A DNA stretch of 5,751 nt, from the NCBI GenBank assembly GCA_029778515.1, contig JAKOQD010000268.1, positions 1 through 5,751 on the forward strand. Direction: 5' to 3'. Under the pieces are notes generated by a model. The model was not told the origin of the DNA. It was given only the letters and a program-made list of their open reading frames with translations, and made no database searches. Shown one piece after another: positions 1 through 4,762 of this stretch; the stretch's first letter is position 1; the number at the start of each line of letters is the position of its first letter. The position numbers and the translations under genes were made by a program. The DNA comes from Actinomycetes bacterium (lineage in GTDB: Bacteria; Actinomycetota; Actinomycetes; Propionibacteriales; Propionibacteriaceae).

Positions 1-302
1 CAGGCCGCGCAACGCACCTCGGTACGCGGGTGCATCGGCAGGCTGTTGTCCTGCAGCAGGCGGACGCGGTCCTCGGCGGCCGCGGTGTAGAACGACGGCC
101 AGCCGCAGTGGGATGCGAACTTGTGCTCACTGCGGAACAGTTCGGCGCCACACGCTCGGCAGCGATAGGTGCCGGCCGTGGTCGTGTCGGTGTACTCCCC
201 GGTGAACGGCGCCTCGGTGCCCGACTCGCGGAGCACCCGGTATTCCAGCGGCGTGAGCTGCGCGCGCCACTCTTCCGGGGTCTTGATCACCTTCAGTTCC
301 AT
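1..302 (-). CDS. msrB: Peptide-methionine (R)-S-oxide reductase MsrB, 3' end outside window
   Basis: The protein reduces the R form of methionine sulfoxide, free or in proteins, back to methionine in the cytoplasm, normally using thioredoxin. The first 100 residues are visible. They begin with the family's N-terminal pattern (TPEEW at 8-12, LTPLEYRVLRESGTEAPFTGEY at about 16-37), followed by the first zinc CxxC (Cys48, Cys51) and the SHCGWPSFY motif (64-72). Cys98 lies in RTEVRCAA and the window edge cuts the next codon after TG, which fits the second CxxC of the zinc site. The catalytic cysteine region lies beyond the edge, so activity cannot be judged. The ATG at 302-300 is supported by a strong AGGAGG ribosome site 5-12 bases upstream. 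The gene is divergent from the primase-polymerase gene, with 61 bp between them. Family assignment is very secure. Confidence 0.96.
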   Translation of the reverse strand, partial: MELKVIKTPEEWRAQLTPLEYRVLRESGTEAPFTGEYTDTTTAGTYRCRACGAELFRSEHKFASHCGWPSFYTAAAEDRVRLLQDNSLPMHPRTEVRCAA

Positions 303-363
303 CGTTCCTCCTCTTGGGTCCTCCACCATAGGCGTAGCCGCCGACACCTTGTAGCCTTCGGAA
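303..363. promoter_or_regulatory. Divergent msrB / primase-polymerase promoter region
   Basis: This 61-bp gap must hold at least the proximal promoter elements of two divergent genes. On the minus strand, TATGGT at 330-325 is a possible -10 box for msrB, leaving a short leader that contains the ribosome site; no good -35 box accompanies it. On the plus strand there is no convincing -10/-35 pair. The polymerase ATG has only a weak GGAA directly before it, so a leaderless or nearly leaderless transcript is possible. The existence of a promoter region is inferred from gene layout, and the boxes are tentative. Confidence 0.4.
305..312 (-). promoter_or_regulatory. Strong ribosome binding site of msrB
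   Basis: The minus strand reads AGGAGGAA shortly before the ATG at 302, a near-perfect match to the 16S rRNA anti-Shine-Dalgarno sequence. It fixes the msrB start. Most other genes in this window have much weaker sites. Confidence 0.8.
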
Positions 364-1413
364 ATGCCTGATGCCACCGAAGTCCAAGTAGGGGAGCGAT
401 CGGTCCGGATCTCGAGTCCAGACAAGGTCTACTTCGCCGATCTGGGCTTGAGCAAGCTGGACGTGGTGGAGTACTTCCTCAGCGTCGGGGACGGGATCCT
501 GGCCGCGTTGCGGGACCGTCCGACCGCGATGGAGCGCTGGCCCGGAGGCGTCCGCGAGGATGTGGTGATCGCCACCCGGCAGGACCACCGGGGCGAGGCG
601 TTCTACCAGAAGCGTGCGCCGGCCAACACGCCGGACTGGGTGCAGACCGCTCAGGTCACCTTTCCTTCCGGGCGCAGCGCAGTCGAGGTGGCGCCGGCCG
701 ACCTGGCGAGCATCGCGTGGATGGTCAACCTTGGTACCGTGCGGTTCCACCCCTGGCCGGTGCGGGCGGCGGATACCGATTCGGTCGACCAGCTGCGGAT
801 CGATCTGGACCCGCAGCCCGGAGTCGAGTTCTCGACCGCGGTCGCGGCAGCGCTGGAGCTTCGTTCGGTGCTTGCTGAGGCTGGTCTGACCGGGTTCTGC
901 AAGACCAGCGGCGGACGCGGCGTCCACGTGTTCGCCCCGATCGATGGCGCGGACTTCATCGAGGCACGGCATGCCACGATCGCGATCGGACGCGAACTGG
1001 CGCGGCGGATGCCGCAGCAGGTGACGGTGAACTGGTGGAAGGAGGAGCGCGGGGAGCGGGTCTTCGTCGACTTCAACCAGATGGCCAGGGACCGGTTGAT
1101 GACCTCGGCCTACTCGATCCGACCGACGCCGCGAGGCCTGGTCTCGGCGCCCCTGGACTGGTCCGAACTGCCGGACGCCGACCCGGCCGACTTCACCCTC
1201 GGCACCATGCCGACCCGCTTCGCAAGGATCGGCGACCCGTGGGCCGGGATGGACGCGACCGCGCCTGGACGCTTGGACACAGCGCTGGAGTGGTACGACC
1301 GCGACGCCGTGAACGGCGAAGGCGAGATGCCCTACCCGCCCGAGTATCCGAAAATGCCGGGCGAGCCGCCCCGGGTGCAGCCCTCGAAGAAGAACGAAGC
1401 GAACTGGGCGTGA
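364..1413 (+). CDS. LigD-type primase-polymerase, Prim-PolC-like
   Basis: This 349-residue protein is a stand-alone primase-polymerase of the archaeo-eukaryotic primase superfamily, related to the LigD polymerase domain. Such enzymes bind DNA with a 5'-phosphate and fill short gaps, preferring ribonucleotides. The catalytic pieces are all visible: the metal-binding pair Asp147 and Asp149 in LRIDLDPQPG, the SGGRGVH motif at 182-188 that contacts the incoming nucleotide, and the third acidic residue Asp236 in VFVDFNQ, followed by a conserved stretch TSAYSIRPTPRGLVSAPLDW. There is no nuclease or ligase domain, and the length matches mycobacterial Prim-PolC (Rv3730c type) rather than full LigD. 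An in-frame TAG at 352-354 lies just upstream, and the next in-frame Met is residue 56, so ATG 364 is the only reasonable start. The gene ends 7 bp from the converging ligC stop. Family is secure; assignment to the Prim-PolC branch rests on length and ligC adjacency. Confidence 0.93.
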   Translation: MPDATEVQVGERSVRISSPDKVYFADLGLSKLDVVEYFLSVGDGILAALRDRPTAMERWPGGVREDVVIATRQDHRGEAFYQKRAPANTPDWVQTAQVTFPSGRSAVEVAPADLASIAWMVNLGTVRFHPWPVRAADTDSVDQLRIDLDPQPGVEFSTAVAAALELRSVLAEAGLTGFCKTSGGRGVHVFAPIDGADFIEARHATIAIGRELARRMPQQVTVNWWKEERGERVFVDFNQMARDRLMTSAYSIRPTPRGLVSAPLDWSELPDADPADFTLGTMPTRFARIGDPWAGMDATAPGRLDTALEWYDRDAVNGEGEMPYPPEYPKMPGEPPRVQPSKKNEANWA

Positions 1414-1420
1414 CCGACTC

Positions 1421-2485
1421 TCAGCCGGCGCCCAGGACCTCGGCGAGGTCGTAGCCGACCACCTCTTCGAGCTGATCGAAGCCGCAGGACTCGGGATCAC
1501 GGTCGGAGCGCCAGCGCCGAAACTGAGCGGTGTGGCGGAACCGGGTGCCCTCCATGTGCTCGTAGCCGACTGTGCAGACCAGCTGCGGCGAGATCAGCAG
1601 CGTGGTCTTGAGCTCGGTGCTCCAGCGGCTGATCGCACCGGGCCGGCGTCCGTTGATCTCCATGCTGGCTGCCCAGGGATGATCAGTGGCGCCTTCCGGC
1701 AGGGTCAGCGGGGCGAACTCGGCGGCCAATTCCGCCCGGCGAGCCTGCGGGAAGGATGCGGCCACGCCGACGAAGTGCAGCACCCCGTCCGGGTCGAAGA
1801 GGCCGAGCTGCATCGACCCGAGCAGCGGCAGCTCCGAGGTGGAGTTCTTGTGCAGGCGCCAGCCGGCCACCACCACGTCCGCCTCGCGCGAATGCTTGAT
1901 CTTGACCATCGCGCGCTGTCCGGGCAGGTAGGGCCCGTCCGGTGCCTTGGCGACCACGCCGTCCAGCCCGGCGCCCTCGAACTGGGTGAACCACTTCTTG
2001 GCGAGCTCCAGGTCGTAGGTGATCGGTGTGATGTGAATCGGCGGCTCGCTGTGGCGCAGGGCCCCTTCCAGAAGTTCGCGACGTTCGCGGAACGGCCGCG
2101 CGCTGAGTTCGGTGTCGTCGAGTGCGAGCAGGTCCCAGCACACCAGGGATGCGGGCATCGTGTTCGACAGCATCTCGACGCGGCTCTGGGCAGGATGGAT
2201 GCGTTGGGAGAGACGTTCGAAATCGAGCCGGTCGCCCTGCACCACCACCAGTTCGGAATCCAGGACGCAGCGCGGCGGCGTATTGGCGAGGACAGCGGCC
2301 ACCACCTCGGGGAAGTAAATGGCCAGGTCCCGGCCGTTGCGGCTGATCAGCTCCACCTCGTCGTTGTCCCGGAAGACCAGGCAGCGGAACCCGTCCCACT
2401 TCGGCTCGTAGGCCATGCCAGCGGGAATGGTGGGGCTCGAGCGGGCCAGCATCGGTTCCAGCGGCGGACGTAGTGGCAGCGACAT
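1421..2485 (-). CDS. ligC: ATP-dependent DNA ligase, LigC type
   Basis: This 354-residue ligase seals nicks in DNA through a lysyl-AMP intermediate formed from ATP. The nucleotidyltransferase motifs appear in order: motif I EPKWDG with the adenylated Lys29, ISRNGRDL at 47-54, motif III LDSEL with Glu78, LVCWDLLALD at 114-123, motif IV LDGVVAK at 174-180 and motif V MVKIKH at 193-198. A C-terminal OB-fold domain follows, from about residue 200, ending in the RFRHTAQFRRWRSDR stretch typical of LigC. There is no polymerase or phosphoesterase domain. The reading frame stays open further upstream to 2569, but homology begins at MSLPLRPPLEPMLA, so ATG 2485 is preferred; the longer form would overlap the PPK2 gene. 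No clear ribosome site precedes it, so it may be leaderless. In mycobacteria LigC works with Prim-PolC in short-gap excision repair and is a back-up end-joining ligase. Here the two genes converge. Confidence 0.95.
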   Translation of the reverse strand: MSLPLRPPLEPMLARSSPTIPAGMAYEPKWDGFRCLVFRDNDEVELISRNGRDLAIYFPEVVAAVLANTPPRCVLDSELVVVQGDRLDFERLSQRIHPAQSRVEMLSNTMPASLVCWDLLALDDTELSARPFRERRELLEGALRHSEPPIHITPITYDLELAKKWFTQFEGAGLDGVVAKAPDGPYLPGQRAMVKIKHSREADVVVAGWRLHKNSTSELPLLGSMQLGLFDPDGVLHFVGVAASFPQARRAELAAEFAPLTLPEGATDHPWAASMEINGRRPGAISRWSTELKTTLLISPQLVCTVGYEHMEGTRFRHTAQFRRWRSDRDPESCGFDQLEEVVGYDLAEVLGAG

Positions 2486-2532
2486 TCGCCAATCTTGGCA
2501 CCAAAGGTGGCTATTCGGTCCAGACTGTGGCA
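2486..2532. promoter_or_regulatory. Divergent ligC / ppk2 promoter region with small inverted repeats
   Basis: Only 47 bp separate the ligC and ppk2 start codons, so the two promoters must overlap or extend into the coding sequences. The stretch holds GCCAA-TC-TTGGC at 2488-2499, a perfect 5-bp inverted repeat, overlapping TTGG-CA-CCAA at 2495-2504. TTGGCA at 2495-2500 resembles a -35 box for ppk2, but no good -10 box lies at the right distance. The symmetric sequence could be an operator acting on both genes; that is inference. Confidence 0.35.
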
Positions 2533-3405
2533 ATGAGTTCCCAGGAATCAAGGAAGCATCGCAGCCCACTATCGGAGCTGCTGCGCCTGCCCAGCGGGCC
2601 GGTGAACATGGCCGACCTGGACGCGGAAGCCAGCCCCGGCTATCCGGGAGAGGGTAAGTCGGACGCTCCAGAACTGACCGCTGAGATCGGTCCGGAGCTG
2701 TCCGATCTGCAGGAGATGCTCTATGCAGCCGGACGCAGTACGCCCGAGACCGCGCCGAGGGTGCTCGTGGTGCTCCAAGGCATGGACACGTCCGGTAAGG
2801 GCGGGGTGATTCGCCACGCGATCGGGCTGGTGGATCCGCAAGGGGTGGACCTGACCTCCTTCAAGGCGCCGAGCGCCGAGGAACGGGCCCACCACTACCT
2901 TTGGCGGATCAAGAACGCGTTGCCCGGACCCGGCAAGATCGGCATCTTCGACCGTTCGCACTATGAGGACGTGCTCGTGGTGCGGGTGGACAGCCTCGTC
3001 CCCGAATCCGAGTGGAGCAAGCGGTACGCCGAGATCAACGAGTTCGAGGCCGAACTGGTGGCCGGTGGCACCAAGCTGATCAAGTGCATGCTGAACGTGT
3101 CCTTTGACGAGCAGAAGGCTCGGTTGGCCGAGCGGCTCGACGATCCGACCAAGCACTGGAAGTACAACCCCGGTGACGTGGATTCTCGCCAGAAGTGGCC
3201 CGCCTACATGGACGCGTACGCGGCCGCACTGGAGCTCTGTAACACCGCGGACGCGCCGTGGTACGTCATTCCGGCAAACAAGAAGTGGTACCGCAACTGG
3301 GCGGTCGCAGAGCTGCTCCGCGAGACTCTGGACGGAATGAGCCTGAGCTGGCCGGTCGCCGATTTCGATGTCGAGGTCGAGAAGAAGCGAGTCGCCGAAA
3401 GCTGA
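2533..3405 (+). CDS. ppk2: PPK2-family polyphosphate:nucleotide phosphotransferase
   Basis: This 290-residue protein belongs to the polyphosphate kinase 2 family, cytoplasmic P-loop enzymes that move phosphate between inorganic polyphosphate and nucleotides. The Walker A loop is GMDTSGKGG at 83-91, with Lys89 as the phosphate-binding lysine. The Walker B region is FDRSHYEDVLVVRV at 139-152, with Asp140. The lid region with DDPTKHWKYNPGDVDSRQKW and the closing PWYVIPANKKWYRNW block follow. The N-terminal tail (1-55) is variable. The FDRSHYEDVLVVRV form is more like the PPK2-related enzymes that phosphorylate AMP or ADP than the class I FxRSWYNR form, but class cannot be fixed by eye. ATG 2533 is preferred; GTG 2473 is in frame, but would overlap ligC, and the residues it adds do not look like the family. 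No strong ribosome site is seen. The gene is followed by the 3431-3500 hairpin. Confidence 0.93.
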   Translation: MSSQESRKHRSPLSELLRLPSGPVNMADLDAEASPGYPGEGKSDAPELTAEIGPELSDLQEMLYAAGRSTPETAPRVLVVLQGMDTSGKGGVIRHAIGLVDPQGVDLTSFKAPSAEERAHHYLWRIKNALPGPGKIGIFDRSHYEDVLVVRVDSLVPESEWSKRYAEINEFEAELVAGGTKLIKCMLNVSFDEQKARLAERLDDPTKHWKYNPGDVDSRQKWPAYMDAYAAALELCNTADAPWYVIPANKKWYRNWAVAELLRETLDGMSLSWPVADFDVEVEKKRVAES

Positions 3406-3430
3406 GCCGGTCGTCTGCCCGTCCGTAGGC

Positions 3431-3500
3431 AACTTCGCTCCCGAATGGGACTCGCGCTCCTGAATTATCGGGAGCACGGGTCCCATTCGGGAGCGAAGTT
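3431..3500. repeat. 70-nt near-perfect palindromic element, possible bidirectional terminator
   Basis: The arms 3431-3450 and 3481-3500 are perfect reverse complements over 20 bp. Pairing continues inward through 3451-3454 with 3477-3480, skips one C/A mismatch (3455/3476) and resumes through 3456-3463 with 3468-3475, leaving a four-base ATTA loop. Two of the pairs would be G-U in RNA read from the plus strand. In all 32 of 33 positions pair. Each outer arm also contains its own mini-palindrome, TCCC-GAAT-GGGA (3439-3450) and TCCC-ATTC-GGGA (3481-3492). The element sits 26 bp after the ppk2 stop and 51 bp from the chelatase stop, so it could end transcription from both sides, although no T-run follows either arm. 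Its length and internal regularity suggest a dispersed palindromic repeat or miniature element rather than a plain terminator; copies elsewhere in the genome cannot be seen from here. Confidence 0.85.
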
Positions 3501-3551
3501 CCGATCGCAGGGACTAGTGGCCAGCCGAGCGGGCCGGGTGGGTCGAAAGAC

Positions 3552-4346
3552 TCAGGCGCCGACGACGCTCAGGTGCCGAGCGGGCTCGATCTCTTCCTCG
3601 AAACCGAAGTCGAGCAGATCCATGGCGGCGAAGGCGTAGCGGGCCAGGACCACGTCCAGAACCTCGCGAGCGGCTCCGATCGGATCGCTCACCGAGACGG
3701 CGCCGAATCGATACGCCAGATCGGACTGGGCGTGGTAGGCCTCGTCCGCGCTCAGGAAGAAGGAGCCGACCGCGATGTGGCGTCGGCCCTGGGAGCGCAG
3801 CCCCATGATCGCCTGGGCAACGCTTGGGCCGGAATCGTCCGCGACGGCCGTGAGGCAGGGCAGCCGGTGGTGGGTCGACCACTGCCGGGCGCGTCGCGCC
3901 AGCAGGGCACTGCCGCGCACGTCGCCGGTGCAGGATGCAGAAAGCACCAGCCCGTCCAGTTCCAGGCAGCGAGCCTGGCTGAGCGCGCCGCGCAGGCGCT
4001 GGTCGAGAACGGTCAGCAGGCTGATCTCCGGGCCGATCGGACGCGAGAGCGTGAAGCGCAGGTCTGGGTACGTGACTCGGGCCCGGTGCAGCAGGTCCGA
4101 CATCGCGGGATCGCAATCCACCGCGTGAGTGAGCTGTAACGGGACGAAGACGATCTCGTGGTGTCCGTTCGCCGCCAGCTGGTCGATGACCTGGTTCGCG
4201 CTCGGCGGGCTCTGCTCGAGAAAGGCGCCGCGGACGGCCATCTCTGGACGCAGCTCAGCGAGGCCGCGGACGAGCTGGTGGGTGACCTGCGCCACCGTGG
4301 GGTCAGAACTACCTCGGGCCACCATCACTAGTGCGGGGGCGGTCAT
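3552..4346 (-). CDS. Two-domain CbiX/SirB-like sirohydrochlorin chelatase homologue with altered active site
   Basis: Members of this family insert cobalt or iron into sirohydrochlorin for cobalamin or siroheme synthesis in the cytoplasm. The 264-residue product has two related halves, about 1-125 and 131-245. The first half has PALVMVARGSSDP at 4-16, FLEQSPPSANQVIDQL near 42-57, FVPLQLTHAVDCDPA at 67-81 and the RPIGPE turn at 102-107. The second has LVLSASCTGD, an ALRSEG-like helix (MGLRSQGRRHIAVGSFFLS) and a closing PIGAAREVLDVVLARY. The motif normally read as AHGS is ARGS here, so Arg11 stands where the family has its first catalytic histidine. His74 may be the second active-site histidine but sits in a shifted, poorly conserved context. 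The ATG has an AGGAAGG ribosome site (4353-4359). No other cobalamin or siroheme gene is in view. The fold assignment is good; metal-chelating activity is uncertain. Confidence 0.82.
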   Translation of the reverse strand: MTAPALVMVARGSSDPTVAQVTHQLVRGLAELRPEMAVRGAFLEQSPPSANQVIDQLAANGHHEIVFVPLQLTHAVDCDPAMSDLLHRARVTYPDLRFTLSRPIGPEISLLTVLDQRLRGALSQARCLELDGLVLSASCTGDVRGSALLARRARQWSTHHRLPCLTAVADDSGPSVAQAIMGLRSQGRRHIAVGSFFLSADEAYHAQSDLAYRFGAVSVSDPIGAAREVLDVVLARYAFAAMDLLDFGFEEEIEPARHLSVVGA

Positions 4347-4583
4347 GGCTTGCCTTCCTGTCCGAAGGGACCGGGCTTCATTGCCGAGGTTCTTTAGGCA
4401 GAACTCTGTCCGTTATCAAGTTGTGACGCAATTCTGCTTACCGAATGATGAGACGATTGTCCATATGGAGAGACGGAGATATCCATTTAGCCTGGCGATG
4501 AGTCCAAAACCGGGCCGCAAAACCCAGGACTTGTCTCAGGGAATGGGAATCCGCTTTCCATCAAGTGGAAAGCAGGCGCGGGA
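4347..4583. promoter_or_regulatory. Intergenic region upstream of the chelatase homologue, with candidate promoter and inverted repeats
   Basis: The middle part of this 237-bp gap is visibly richer in A and T than its surroundings. On the minus strand TTGATA, then 17 bases, then TAAAGA (about 4418 to 4390) could be the chelatase promoter. Two symmetric elements overlie it: GTTCT/AGAAC with a 6-bp spacer (4389-4404), and TAGGCAGAA (4395-4403) against TTCTGCTTA (4432-4440), a 9-bp inverted repeat with one mismatch. A separate perfect palindrome TCCATATGGA lies at 4460-4469. These may be regulator sites. No convincing gene is present. Confidence 0.35.
4553..4573 (-). terminator. Stem-loop downstream of tRNA-Val
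   Basis: GCTTTCCA (4553-4560) and TGGAAAGC (4566-4573) form a perfect 8-bp stem with a 5-base loop, starting about 10 bases after the tRNA CCA end on the minus strand. There is no strong T-run after it, so termination, or a 3' processing signal, is inferred from position and structure. Confidence 0.55.
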
Positions 4584-4658
4584 TGGTGGGCGATACTGGG
4601 TTCGAACCAGTGACCTCTTCGGTGTGAACGAAGCGCGCTACCACTGCGCCAATCGCCC
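4584..4658 (-). tRNA. tRNA-Val, anticodon CAC, CCA end encoded
   Basis: The minus strand folds into a complete cloverleaf. The acceptor stem is GGGCGAT with ATCGCCC, all seven bases paired. The D stem is GCGC/GCGC and the anticodon stem is CTTCG/CGAAG, around a seven-base loop TTCACAC. The variable loop is AGGTC, and the T arm is ACTGG, then TTCGAAC, then CCAGT. The discriminator base is A and the genomic sequence continues with CCA at 4586-4584. The anticodon CAC (4626-4624) reads the valine codon GUG, common in GC-rich genomes. The mature part is 72 bases without CCA. The gene stands alone between the chelatase homologue and the transporter, and no integrase or duplicated tRNA end is visible. 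Confidence 0.96.
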
Positions 4659-4668
4659 GCGGGGAACA

Positions 4669-4699
4669 ACCATAGCCCAGCGGCGGTGGTGACGCACAA
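4669..4699 (-). promoter_or_regulatory. Candidate tRNA-Val promoter
   Basis: On the minus strand TATGGT (4674-4669) lies 10 bases before the tRNA 5' end, a suitable place for a -10 box, with TTGTGC (4699-4694) as a possible -35 box at a rather long 19-base spacing. The match is modest and the assignment rests mainly on position. Confidence 0.35.
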
Positions 4700-4750
4700 T
4701 CGGCGAGTTGGTCGCGGGAACCGGCAGCGGGAAGCGATTTCGGGTTCGGC

Positions 4751-4756
4751 GAGGAG
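4751..4756 (+). promoter_or_regulatory. Ribosome binding site deciding the GTG start of the transporter
   Basis: GAGGAG followed by six bases and GTG 4763 is the best start signal in this frame. It favours the GTG over the in-frame ATG 4826, which would lie inside the first membrane segment and lacks a comparable site. Confidence 0.7.
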
Positions 4757-4762
4757 TGGCAA

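Noticed and set aside
127..1500. Long minus-strand open frame opposite the primase-polymerase gene
   Set aside because: Its product is rich in Arg, Gly, His and Pro with no recognisable motif, and it lies antisense to a gene with full catalytic motifs; this is a GC-rich shadow frame.
1532..2473. Plus-strand open frame opposite ligC
   Set aside because: It is antisense to ligC, has low-complexity composition and no family motif or convincing start signal.
364..2485. A complete Ku/LigD end-joining locus
   Set aside because: No Ku gene is present and the polymerase and ligase are separate proteins without a phosphoesterase domain, so only a stand-alone polymerase and LigC can be claimed.
2473..2535. 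Longer PPK2 starting at GTG 2473
   Set aside because: It would overlap ligC by 13 bp, the added 20 residues do not look like the family, and ATG 2533 is in frame and better placed.
2569..3486. Minus-strand open frame opposite ppk2
   Set aside because: It covers the PPK2 gene, which has intact Walker motifs, and runs into the hairpin; no recognisable domain.
3445..3639. Short plus-strand frame starting inside the hairpin
   Set aside because: The frame is partly made of the palindromic element and then runs antisense to the chelatase homologue.
4445..4501. Possible 18-residue leader peptide in the intergenic region
   Set aside because: There is no ribosome site, no regulatory codon run, and the next downstream gene on this strand begins beyond a tRNA on the other strand.
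4584..4658. tRNA-Val as the attachment site of an integrated element
   Set aside because: No integrase and no second copy of the tRNA 3' end are visible in the window, and flanking composition does not change sharply.
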